DNA of 64,000 nt from Candidatus Parcubacteria bacterium (GTDB lineage Bacteria; Patescibacteriota; Minisyncoccia; Minisyncoccales; JAGLUP01): positions 1-64,000 of the forward strand of contig JAGLUP010000006.1 in assembly GCA_023134715.1 (NCBI GenBank), written 5' to 3'. Shown here piece after piece: positions 22,699-30,972 of this stretch. Every line of letters starts with the position of its first letter. Positions within the stretch are counted from its first letter, which is position 1. The translations under genes were made by a program, and so were the position numbers. The notes beneath the pieces are model-generated. The model was not told the origin of the DNA and searched no databases. It saw only the letters and a list, made by a program, of their open reading frames with translations.

Positions 22699-23748
22699 TT
22701 AATTTTGGTTCAAAGCGTCTATTCCAACTAATTTGCCGTCAACAAGATAATCAATCATTGCGCCGCCGCCAGTGGAAATGTGGTCAAATTTATCTGCCAA
22801 ATTTATTTCTTTTAAAAACTCAATTGTCTCCCCTCCTCCGATCACTGAATAAGCGCCTGATTCAATAATTTTTTCGGCAATTTTACTTGTTCCGTTTTGG
22901 AACTCTTTTTTTTCAATCTTGCCTAACGGTCCGTTCCAAAAAATTGTTTTTGCCTGCAAAATTTTTTCTGTAAAAAGAGCAATCGTTTTAGAATCAATGT
23001 CAGAAGGAGCTGTTTTCATAGAAATATCAACATCTTTAGATAAAATTACATTTTCAGGCAGGGAAATTTTATTTTTTAAAATCTGCAAAGATAAAACACT
23101 GCTGACTAAAATAAAATCGCAAATTTGTGAAAGTTTTTCTACAAGTTTAATTTTTGTTTTAAGCTTTATCCCTCCTATTATTGCCACCAACGGCCTTGAG
23201 GGATTTTTAACAACCTTTTGTAAGGAGCTAAGCTCCTTACATAATAAAAAACCAGCCCCAGAAGGCAGGTATTTCGGCAAAGACACGATAGAAGCGTGAG
23301 AACGATGACAGCAAGCAAACGCTTCTTGAATAAAAATATCACCTAATTTTGCCAGCTGCTTGGCAAAAACTTGAGCATTCCCCTCCTCGCCCTTATAAAA
23401 TCTAAGATTTTCTAAAACAACAATTTCTCCGGACTGAATTTTATCTATCTCTTTCTCTACATCTTCGCCAATACAATCTGGCAAAAAACTAATCTTTCGC
23501 CCTAATAATTTTTCCAATCGCAAACCAACAGGTTTTAAGCTATATTTAGCTGACGGTTCAGTCGGCCTGCCTAGATGACTAATTAAAACAATCTTAGCTT
23601 TATTTTTCAGCAAATATCTTATTGTCGGAAAAACCTGTTTAATCCGAAAATCATCTAAAATATTCCCCTTATTATCAAGAGGAACATTGAAATCGCATCT
23701 AACCAAAACGCGTTTATTATTTACATCAAAATCCTCAAGGATTTTCAT
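22699..23748 (-). CDS. pgk: Phosphoglycerate kinase
   Basis: 349 residues, shorter than usual (about 390-400). Substrate motifs are VLVRCDFNVPL (14-24), SHLGRP (56-61) and FIQEAFACCHRSHAS. The nucleotide side has WNGPLGKIE, GGGETI and STGGGAMIDYL. The usual GGAKVSDKI is GGIKLKTKI here. It makes ATP from 1,3-bisphosphoglycerate. Residues KELSSL near 170 are encoded by a palindrome that recurs between genes (23222-23238). Its start is 4 bp after the stop of the VirD4-like gene. Confidence 0.95.
   Translation of the reverse strand: MKILEDFDVNNKRVLVRCDFNVPLDNKGNILDDFRIKQVFPTIRYLLKNKAKIVLISHLGRPTEPSAKYSLKPVGLRLEKLLGRKISFLPDCIGEDVEKEIDKIQSGEIVVLENLRFYKGEEGNAQVFAKQLAKLGDIFIQEAFACCHRSHASIVSLPKYLPSGAGFLLCKELSSLQKVVKNPSRPLVAIIGGIKLKTKIKLVEKLSQICDFILVSSVLSLQILKNKISLPENVILSKDVDISMKTAPSDIDSKTIALFTEKILQAKTIFWNGPLGKIEKKEFQNGTSKIAEKIIESGAYSVIGGGETIEFLKEINLADKFDHISTGGGAMIDYLVDGKLVGIDALNQN
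23222..23238. repeat. AAGGAGCTWAGCTCCTT palindrome inside pgk
   Basis: A perfect 17-bp inverted repeat, here in frame and coding KELSS. Perfect copies also lie in prfB (11663-11679) and between genes at 29479-29495 and 30382-30398. A longer relative is at 40181-40207. Confidence 0.75.
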
Positions 23749-23752
23749 AAAT

Positions 23753-25465
23753 TTAAAATCTCACTGTTTCTCCCGGCTCAATTCTTCCCTTTTTGCTATT
23801 CTCTGTCCCCTCTTCTTCCTTTTTTTTACCTCTCAAAGCATCTAATATCGCATCTTTTACTTCTCCTATATCCGGCGCTTTTCTTGTCGGCTTTTCCATA
23901 TCTTTATTTTTTTCTTTAGGAGGAGAAAATGCAATCGGCTCTCTTCCAATTGCGTTTTCCAAGGAAATGCCATTATTATTTTCCCGCCCAGAATTTTCTG
24001 GGCGAGGCTCGCCCGCCTTTACCCCGCTTAGCGGAGCTTTGGGAGCGGCTTCTGTTTCCATTTTTTTCAAACAGGACTTGCAATAAACAGGCCGAACTCC
24101 ATCTGGCTTGAATGTTACCTTTGTCAATTTGCCGCATCCAGAACATTTAGCATCATAAAGAATTGGAGAAGCTTTCTGCGATTCAGAAATATTTATACCT
24201 TCAGTCCATTTGCTAATTTTTTCTTCCACAATTTCGCAAGAAGTGGCGTATTTTTCCCGAGAAACTTTAATAATCTTATCTCTGTCTGCCTCTTCTTCTA
24301 TTGGAAAAGGAGGAAGAGTTCTTGCGGAAAATGGCTTTCCGGCAATTCCGTCAATCATTAATTTTAAATAAATATTATACTTAGCTAAATTTATTAAATC
24401 TTCAATAAAAAACTCAGGAGTAAATTCTTTTTCAAGATATTCAGCATCGTCTGCGCCTACTCGATAAGAAACAATAGTTCCCACATTGCCAAAAACAGCG
24501 TCTCTTACTTCTTCTTCCATTTGAGAAATATATTGATGAGCTAAAATTAAATTCAACCGATATTTTCTCGCCTCTGATAAAATATTAATAAATGATTCAG
24601 TGGCAAAATTTTGAAATTCATCTACATAAAGATAAAAATCCTCCCTTTCATCTTCAGGCATATCTACTCTGGACATTGCCGCTAATTGAATTTTAGTAAT
24701 TAAAAGAGCTCCTATCAACCGCGAAGCGTCTTCTCCTACCCTTCCTTTGGATAAATTTAAAATTAAAATCTTTTTTTTATCCATTATTTCCCTCATATTA
24801 ATAGTTGATTTTACCTGACCAATAATGTTTCTGATTAAAGGGGAGGAAATAAGCTGGCCAACCTTATTTTGAATAGCAGCTGTGGCCTCTGTTTCATACC
24901 TCTGGCTATAACTGGCAAATTCTTGCGTCCAAAACGCTCTAACTATAGGATCCGTAACTTTATCCACTACTTTTTTTCGATACTCAACATCAGACAGCAT
25001 CCGATTTACGCCTAAAAGAGTAGAGCCCTGATATTCTAAAAGAGCTAAAATGCAATTATTCAAAATATATTCCATCCTCGCAGACCAGACATCAGGCCAG
25101 ATTTTTTTGAATACCCCCATTAAACCGCCGGCAACCAAATGCCTGTATTTAACATCAACTTTTTCCATGATATTAAAAGCAATAGGCCAATCCAAGTCAG
25201 AAGGATTAAAATAAACCACGTCGTTAATTCTTCTGGAAGGAATAAAGTCCAAAAGTTTTTCCGCGGCTTCGCCATGAGGATCAACAAAGCCAACGCCATG
25301 TCCCGCTTGAATATCCTGAATAGCCATATTCTCTAAAAGAGCGGTTTTTCCCATACCGGTTTTCCCCACTATATACATATGCCGACGTCTATCATCTGGT
25401 TTTATGCCAAATTTTTTATGAATATTTCGAAAAGTTGTTTCCGCAAAAAAAGTAATTTTATCCAT
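23753..25465 (-). CDS. VirD4/TraG-like DNA-pumping ATPase
   Basis: 570 residues. Walker A is VGKTGMGKTALL (33-44), followed by VGFVDPHGEAAEKLL. Walker B is FYLYVDEFQNF near residues 277-287, and the sensor region is ILAHQYISQM. These are hallmarks of type IV coupling proteins and related HerA/FtsK-like motors. No N-terminal TM helix is seen; the adjacent gene may supply membrane anchoring. A C-terminal zinc ribbon (CSGCGKLTKV and VYCKSC) is followed by a low-complexity tail. A role in DNA transfer, uptake or pilus function is inferred; no other type IV secretion genes are here. Confidence 0.8.
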   Translation of the reverse strand: MDKITFFAETTFRNIHKKFGIKPDDRRRHMYIVGKTGMGKTALLENMAIQDIQAGHGVGFVDPHGEAAEKLLDFIPSRRINDVVYFNPSDLDWPIAFNIMEKVDVKYRHLVAGGLMGVFKKIWPDVWSARMEYILNNCILALLEYQGSTLLGVNRMLSDVEYRKKVVDKVTDPIVRAFWTQEFASYSQRYETEATAAIQNKVGQLISSPLIRNIIGQVKSTINMREIMDKKKILILNLSKGRVGEDASRLIGALLITKIQLAAMSRVDMPEDEREDFYLYVDEFQNFATESFINILSEARKYRLNLILAHQYISQMEEEVRDAVFGNVGTIVSYRVGADDAEYLEKEFTPEFFIEDLINLAKYNIYLKLMIDGIAGKPFSARTLPPFPIEEEADRDKIIKVSREKYATSCEIVEEKISKWTEGINISESQKASPILYDAKCSGCGKLTKVTFKPDGVRPVYCKSCLKKMETEAAPKAPLSGVKAGEPRPENSGRENNNGISLENAIGREPIAFSPPKEKNKDMEKPTRKAPDIGEVKDAILDALRGKKKEEEGTENSKKGRIEPGETVRF

Positions 25466-25468
25466 AGT

Positions 25469-26731
25469 TTATTCTGTGGGCAAGCCAGGAGGGGCTTCGC
25501 CCTTTTTAGCTTCAACTCTTGGAACAAAAGGAGCGGGCGCGGCAACTCTGCCTGGAAAATGAAACATAGTTGCCAGCTCTTCACTGTTTAAAACAAAAGT
25601 TCCTCCTTCAAAAGGAAACAAAGGACTTACTCTTGCTTTATATTTAACAAACATTCTTCTTTGCCTATAATAAAGCCGTCTTTTTTTAAACCAATAAACA
25701 ATTTTTGTCTTTGTTTTGCCAAGCGGCTTGAGAGCGTTAAGATGCATACTGGCAAACTGACCTATAAAGCCAAAAATAATCTTTACTCTCGGCTTATACC
25801 AAGAGCTTTTTTTCGCTATATAAACCGCGCGGATATTTGTTTCAAAAATATGCTTGCTAACTTTTTCTTCTATCGCAGAAACAATTTCTCTTTCGCCTGA
25901 AGTAAGCATCATCTCAGGAAAAAAAAACTGTTCTTTTTTTTCTTCTGTCATGCCAGGAGGTTGACCTTTAATTAAAATATCAGCCGCTCCCTCAAGTATT
26001 AATTTTTGTTTAGGCGGAGCTGGCCTGCTCACTAATTTATTCACCTTATCTTTTGCCCGCTCCCTAAACCCTCCTTCAGTTAAAAGCGGCTTGGCTGTAA
26101 TCTGAATCCAAAATTGTTCTCCTTTTTTAAGTTTTCCTAATGCTTCTAATAAAGTAGCTACCGGATCCAACCTTTTTTCTTCTTTTACATCCACTCTTTC
26201 TTCAAAAAATTTAGAATAGGTCTTAATCGGATAAATATCTTCATTAACTAATTTAAGATCAATTCCCCAGATATTCCAATCTTTATTAGGAATGTCAGAA
26301 GGAACATATTTTGTATAATCATCAGCCAAAGAAATTTCCACTTCTGGATATTGAGCGTAAATGCAGGATTCAATAACACGGCGATGAATTTTGGGAATTC
26401 TGATAAAAAAATGAGGAATACCATCAATGCCGATAATTTCCAAAGAAAAAGAGATAAGATGCTGTCCGTCAATCCATTTTTCTTTCCAAGTTCCAGGCGG
26501 GTCATACATGATTCCCCAAATACAGGTTATGACTTGCTCCATTGCCTTTAAAGGTTTTGAAATTTCTTTAGGAATTTTAATCTCTAAAAGAACATATTCC
26601 AGTTTATCAAACCATACCTGCTGCCTCCACCAAAGGAAAAACTCCCTTGCTTTCCAATAAAGAATAAAAGGTGCGGGAACCCACCACCATAACTCTATTA
26701 TTTCCCAAATTAAAGATATTTCGCTGTTCAT
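25469..26731 (-). CDS. Membrane-anchored partner of the VirD4-like ATPase
   Basis: 420 residues of a family I cannot name. An N-terminal hydrophobic, tryptophan-rich segment (IIELWWWVPAPFILYWKAREFFLWW, about 10-35) likely lies in or on the membrane. A long soluble domain follows with IKIPKEISKPLKAMEQVITCI and KPRVKIIFGFIGQF. A proline/alanine-rich tail ends it. It is 3 bp upstream of the ATPase gene, so the two are co-translated and probably act in one complex. Confidence 0.65.
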   Translation of the reverse strand: MNSEISLIWEIIELWWWVPAPFILYWKAREFFLWWRQQVWFDKLEYVLLEIKIPKEISKPLKAMEQVITCIWGIMYDPPGTWKEKWIDGQHLISFSLEIIGIDGIPHFFIRIPKIHRRVIESCIYAQYPEVEISLADDYTKYVPSDIPNKDWNIWGIDLKLVNEDIYPIKTYSKFFEERVDVKEEKRLDPVATLLEALGKLKKGEQFWIQITAKPLLTEGGFRERAKDKVNKLVSRPAPPKQKLILEGAADILIKGQPPGMTEEKKEQFFFPEMMLTSGEREIVSAIEEKVSKHIFETNIRAVYIAKKSSWYKPRVKIIFGFIGQFASMHLNALKPLGKTKTKIVYWFKKRRLYYRQRRMFVKYKARVSPLFPFEGGTFVLNSEELATMFHFPGRVAAPAPFVPRVEAKKGEAPPGLPTE

Positions 26732-26765
26732 AAAATAGAAAACGAAGTTTTCTTAACCTATTATA

Positions 26766-27653
26766 TCACGCTTTTTTCTTAAAACGAAGCCAAGTAACCA
26801 GCAAAGGGCCGGCTAAAAATATAGAAGAATAAGTTCCGAAAGATATGCCTAAAATCAAGGCAAGAGAAAAATATTTTAGAGTTTCTCCTCCAAAAAAGAA
26901 AATAGCTAAAAGAACAAATAAAGTGGTGCAGGAAGTATTTACTGATCGAGACAATGTCTGGTTTAAACTCTGATTCACCGCTTCCTCATAATCAATAGAG
27001 CTTTGTTTTATAAGATTTTCTCTGATTCGGTCAAAAACTACTACGGTATCATTAACCGAATATCCAAAAACAGTTAAAAAAGCAGTAACAAGAGGAATAG
27101 TTATCTGGACATCTTGATATTTTCCTAAAATAGAAAAAATCCCCACGGGTATTAAAACATCATGGGCAAGAGCGATTAAGGCCACTATTCCATACTGCCA
27201 GCTGGGAATAGGGCGGGAAATCCGCCTAAAGGCAAAAGCGATATATAAAACTATAGCTATTAAAGATAAAAGAATGACCAGTTTTGTTTTTTCTTCTAAT
27301 TCTTTTCCAATAGCCGGACCAATTGATTCAAAATATTTTTCTTCTAAGTTTCCTTTTTCTTCCAGCTTGCTGATTATTTCTTGATGACCATTCTCATCAA
27401 GAGCTCTCATCCGCAAAATTACTGATTTCTCTCCTGTCGGTTGAACATAAATCTCTCCTAAATCAAGCTCTGATAAAGTGTCTTTAATAACATCATTTGA
27501 AGGTCTCTCTTGGCTGTATTCTATTTCTAAAATACTGCCGCCAGTAAAATCAATTCCAAAATTCAATCCAAAAGCGACCAAACAGGCAATGCTAGTCAAG
27601 ACAAGAACACTGGAGAAAGCAAAATATATTTTTCGGTATTTTAGAAAATCCAT
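26766..27653 (-). CDS. secF: Protein translocase subunit SecF
   Basis: 295 residues with six TM helices: one near the N-terminus, a periplasmic loop, then five. Motifs are GLNFGIDFTGGSILEIEY (28-45), ALAHDVLIPVGIF, VFGYSVNDTVVVFDRIREN and SLNQTLSRSVNTSCTTL. With SecD it uses the proton gradient to help SecYEG release exported proteins. It starts 1 bp after the secD stop. Confidence 0.96.
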   Translation of the reverse strand: MDFLKYRKIYFAFSSVLVLTSIACLVAFGLNFGIDFTGGSILEIEYSQERPSNDVIKDTLSELDLGEIYVQPTGEKSVILRMRALDENGHQEIISKLEEKGNLEEKYFESIGPAIGKELEEKTKLVILLSLIAIVLYIAFAFRRISRPIPSWQYGIVALIALAHDVLIPVGIFSILGKYQDVQITIPLVTAFLTVFGYSVNDTVVVFDRIRENLIKQSSIDYEEAVNQSLNQTLSRSVNTSCTTLFVLLAIFFFGGETLKYFSLALILGISFGTYSSIFLAGPLLVTWLRFKKKA

Positions 27654-27654
27654 A

Positions 27655-29049
27655 TTATTTCCATAACCACTTTATGTTTTCTAATTTCGTTCCTTCAAAG
27701 CATCTCAAAAAATTCTGAGTAATAAAAATAGCTGAAAACATACTTATTAAAATTCCTAAAGATAAAGTAAGAGCAAAACCCTTTACAAAACTTGTTCCAA
27801 AAGCAAAAAGAATAAAAGCAATAATCAAGGTGGTAAAATTGCTGTCTTTAATTGAAGGCCAAGCTCTTTGAAACCCTTGTTCTAAACTCACTCCAAAACT
27901 TTTTTCCTGCTCTAATTCCTCTTTTACCCGAGAAAAAATTAAAATATTAGCGTCAACAGCCATTCCCATTGATAAAATCGCTCCTCCAATCCCGGCTAAA
28001 GTAAGAGTAACCGGTATTAATTTAAATAAGGCAAGAAGTAAAAGCGCGTAAATTGCCAAAGCCAAAGCAGCTAAAATTCCAGGCAAACGGTAGAAAAGAG
28101 CTAAAAATAAAATTATAGTTAAAAATCCAATGCCAACCGCTTTTAATGATTTTTCTAATGATTCCGCGCCAAGAGCAGGTCCCACTGTTTGTTGAGATAT
28201 TAATTTGACTGGAACTGGCAAAGCGCCGGCATTTAAATTTCTGGCTATTTTTTTTGCTTCCTCAACAGTAAATTGTCCTGTAATTTGAGCTCTTCCTCCA
28301 GAAATTTCTTCCTGCACTACAGGCGCGGAAACAAGAACATCATCAATATAAATTGCCACTTGTTTCCCTATATTTTCAGCGGTTATTTCTTTAAAAAGTT
28401 CTGAACCCTGGTCATTAAATTCAAGTAAAATCACTGGTTGATAGGTTGTCTGGTCAAGCTCTAATCCAGCTTTTTTTAAATATTTTCCGTTTAAATCTGT
28501 AGATTTAAAATAAGGGTCTTCAAAAGCCAATTCCCAGTTCTCTACTTCCTGGGCATCTTCTATGGTCAGAGATTTAATTTCTTCTATTTTGTCTAAAATC
28601 TTCTGGGTTTCTTCTTCTGTTCTCTGCTCTTTAAATTCTAAAAACGGGGTCTCGCCAATCATTTCAATTGCCTTGTTAACGTCTTTTACCCCTGCTAATT
28701 CTACAATCAGCCGATAATATGGTTTTTTCTCTTGAACCTGAACCAACGGCTCCTGCACTCCAAAAAGGTTCACCCTTCTTTCAATAATATCCCTTAAACC
28801 GGCCATTGTTGAAGAATGGTCCTCTTCCTCAACACTGGAAAGGTCCGCTTCATAAACAAGATGCGTGCCTCCTTGTAAATCTAATCCCATTCTCAACGGC
28901 TTTTCCCAGAAATGAGGCAATCCTAAAGAAAATTTAGAGTTTAGAAAATCAACCCCTTGATTAAAATATTTAGGTTGAACTAAACTTCCAGCCAAAAAAG
29001 CCAAAACAAAAACAGCAATTACTGTAATATGTAGGTTCTTTTTTGTCAT
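27655..29049 (-). CDS. secD: Protein translocase subunit SecD
   Basis: 464 residues: TM1 (VIAVFVLAFLAGSLV), the P1 domain with RMGLDLQGGTHLVYEAD (53-69), and a C-terminal block of five TM helices with MGMAVDANILIFSRVKEE and DSNFTTLIIAFILFAFG. The short P1 head is typical of small genomes. It forms an operon with secF. Confidence 0.96.
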   Translation of the reverse strand: MTKKNLHITVIAVFVLAFLAGSLVQPKYFNQGVDFLNSKFSLGLPHFWEKPLRMGLDLQGGTHLVYEADLSSVEEEDHSSTMAGLRDIIERRVNLFGVQEPLVQVQEKKPYYRLIVELAGVKDVNKAIEMIGETPFLEFKEQRTEEETQKILDKIEEIKSLTIEDAQEVENWELAFEDPYFKSTDLNGKYLKKAGLELDQTTYQPVILLEFNDQGSELFKEITAENIGKQVAIYIDDVLVSAPVVQEEISGGRAQITGQFTVEEAKKIARNLNAGALPVPVKLISQQTVGPALGAESLEKSLKAVGIGFLTIILFLALFYRLPGILAALALAIYALLLLALFKLIPVTLTLAGIGGAILSMGMAVDANILIFSRVKEELEQEKSFGVSLEQGFQRAWPSIKDSNFTTLIIAFILFAFGTSFVKGFALTLSLGILISMFSAIFITQNFLRCFEGTKLENIKWLWK

Positions 29050-29106
29050 AATTTATATATAGTTTAACCCTCAATCCCCTATTTGTCAAATAAAAAAGCA
29101 GAAGTA

Positions 29107-29373
29107 TTAAACTCCTGCATCACATAATGAAGCAAACGCCTCCATTTCACCATTCTCATCTTTTATCTTATCATCTTCTGCCGCCTTTACATCTACTGTT
29201 TTTTGTTCTTCACACTCTCCCGTATCCTTATTTTTTTTGCTCATTTTTCTTTTCCTCTTTCCATGTTTATCAAAAACCTCCTCGACTTCTCCTAAATATA
29301 CTACTTCCCCTTCCGCCCATCGGGTAGCAAGTTTTGTTAATTCTTCATCAAGGTTTTTGTTTTCTTGTTCCAT
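29107..29373 (-). CDS. Small acidic orphan protein
   Basis: 88 residues, mostly charged (LDEELTKLATRWAEGEVVYLGEVEEVFDKHGKRKRKMSK), with no membrane segment and no known motif. A strong ribosome binding site (AAGGAGG) and a consensus promoter (TTGACA, TAGAAT) precede it. About 190 bp of upstream DNA is nearly identical to that of the gene at 29673-30296, so the two orphan genes are probably co-regulated. Confidence 0.65.
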   Translation of the reverse strand: MEQENKNLDEELTKLATRWAEGEVVYLGEVEEVFDKHGKRKRKMSKKNKDTGECEEQKTVDVKAAEDDKIKDENGEMEAFASLCDAGV

Positions 29374-29384
29374 TTTTTATCGCC

Positions 29385-29600
29385 TCCTTGTTATATATTT
29401 TTTTATTAATTTACTACTTATTGCTAATTCTATTCTACCCATAAAAAACAATCTGTCAAATAAAATTGTAAGGAGTGTAAGGAGCTTAGCTCCTTGAATT
29501 TAGCTCTTTGGATTCTCAAATATTTTATAAATCATCTGCGGCCGCTTGCCGTTTATAAAAATTTCACTTGACAAAACCTACGCCCGTCGAAAAATTCAAG
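29385..29600. promoter_or_regulatory. Duplicated promoter/leader module, copy A
   Basis: Reading on the minus strand: caagtgaaatttttataaac, the palindrome gcggccgc, aaatatttgagaatccaaag, the palindrome aaggagctaagctcctt (29479-29495), TTGACA (29453-29458), a 17-bp spacer, TAGAAT, and a long AT-rich leader. The same order and almost the same bases occur at 30297-30510. Confidence 0.75.
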
Positions 29601-29672
29601 TAAAATTAACGAGAAATGTTCTCGTTATATCTATCAAATAAAAAAGAGGCATTATTTTGCCTCATTCTTGAT

Positions 29673-30296
29673 TTATCTCCGTCCTAATTTCCATCTAAAC
29701 CAAAATTCTTTATTATATTCTACTGCTTCAATGTCATCGCCACATTCTATTTCTCCGTTTAACTTAAAAATCAAATCACACACCTCTCTTAAATATAGCT
29801 TAGCTCCTTGAGCAATTTCTAAAATATTATAGTATTCGCCTCTTTTGTGCGATTTTAAAAACATGGCAATTTTATCATAATTTTCTTTAGCTTGCTTCTC
29901 AATTTCCTGCCTTTCATGCCAATTGCCCTTTGTGATAATCTTTACTATATTTCCTTTTCTTATTGTTCCTTTTCCCGGATTCTCATTCGGACCGAAAAGA
30001 TTAAATCTTAATCGCGGAAAATGTTTTTGAAGAATATCTTCCACTACATTTCTTTTCGCTTCTCTTAATATTTTCAATAACCTGCTTTTTGGAAAATCCG
30101 CGGCATAACACGGGATAAAAAAAATTGCTTCTTCTTCTATTTCTTGCTCTGCCGCTTCTATCAAATCGTCAACAGAAACACCATCTAAGTGACCGACTAA
30201 TGATGCTTTCATTTTTTCCTGTATCTTTTTTCTTCTTTCCACCCGATCTTTTTTTTCTTTTATAAATTCCTTAATTATTTTTTCAGATATTGGCAT
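29673..30296 (-). CDS. Orphan soluble protein
   Basis: 207 residues of unrecognised family. Long charged helices at the start (KIIKEFIKEKKDRVERRKKI) precede a mixed region with DLIEAAEQEIEEEAIFFIPCYAADFP and RKGNIVKIITKGNWHERQEI. A C-terminal part with YYNILEIAQGAKLYLREVC may be a small helix-turn-helix-like fold. It is a single-gene unit under the duplicated promoter module. Part of a ggagctaagct palindrome (29797-29811) lies in its coding sequence. Confidence 0.65.
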   Translation of the reverse strand: MPISEKIIKEFIKEKKDRVERRKKIQEKMKASLVGHLDGVSVDDLIEAAEQEIEEEAIFFIPCYAADFPKSRLLKILREAKRNVVEDILQKHFPRLRFNLFGPNENPGKGTIRKGNIVKIITKGNWHERQEIEKQAKENYDKIAMFLKSHKRGEYYNILEIAQGAKLYLREVCDLIFKLNGEIECGDDIEAVEYNKEFWFRWKLGRR

Positions 30297-30510
30297 TTTG
30301 TCACCTTTTTAGTATATTTTTTTGTTAATTTATTGCTAATTCTATTCTACCCATAAAAACCAATCTGTCAAATAAAATTATAAGGAGCTTAGCTCCTTGA
30401 ATTTAGCTCTTTGGATTCTCAAATATTTTATAAATCATCTGCGGCCGCTTGTCGTTTATAAAAATTTCACTTGACAAAATCAGCCCCTGCTAAAAAATTC
30501 AAGTAAAATC
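30297..30510. promoter_or_regulatory. Duplicated promoter/leader module, copy B
   Basis: The same elements as copy A: gcggccgc near 30441, the palindrome at 30382-30398, TTGACA and TAGAAT 17 bp apart just downstream on the minus strand, and a leader with an AAAAGGTG ribosome binding site. Confidence 0.75.
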
Positions 30511-30518
30511 AAATTTTG

Positions 30519-30971
30519 CTAACTTTTATGATATTTATTTAATAGCCAGGAGCTTGATTGGATTTTTCCGCCATGTCCAACATTAAAAACCATTTTACAA
30601 CCTATTTGATTACAGGTTTCTATTTCTGGAATATTTCCTTTTTTCCTATCTCCGCCATTGGCAAAAATATCAGGTCTTATTTTACTTAATTCCGCGCAAA
30701 CGCTCATATCTTCTGGATTTTCTGAATGACAAGTCAAAATAACTTCATCAACGCAACTAAGCGCTTCAATAATCTCTTTGCGTTCTTGCTGGGGTATAAA
30801 AACATTTCCTTTCTTCTTCTTAAGCCAATCGTCGCTATTCAAAATAACAACAAGCTTATCGCCAAGTTTTTTTGCCTCCTGAAATAAACGAATATGGCCA
30901 ATATGCAACGGATCCATTCCGCCAGAGACCGCAACAATAATTTTCTTTTTCTTTTTATTTTGATTTTCCAT
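30519..30971 (-). CDS. Nucleotidyltransferase (cytidylyltransferase-like)
   Basis: 150 residues from the ATG at 30971, 1 bp after the secA stop; upstream in-frame Mets lie inside secA. The nucleotide-binding motif is SGGMDPLHIGHIRLF with HxGH. RxxxI appears in the Q-Q-E-R-K-E-I-I stretch, and PDIFANGGDRKKGN completes the fold. Relatives activate glycerol phosphate, ethanolamine phosphate or heptose phosphate with CTP or ATP. The substrate is not evident. A lipid or surface-polymer precursor is plausible. Confidence 0.82.
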   Translation of the reverse strand: MENQNKKKKKIIVAVSGGMDPLHIGHIRLFQEAKKLGDKLVVILNSDDWLKKKKGNVFIPQQERKEIIEALSCVDEVILTCHSENPEDMSVCAELSKIRPDIFANGGDRKKGNIPEIETCNQIGCKMVFNVGHGGKIQSSSWLLNKYHKS

Positions 30972-30972
30972 A

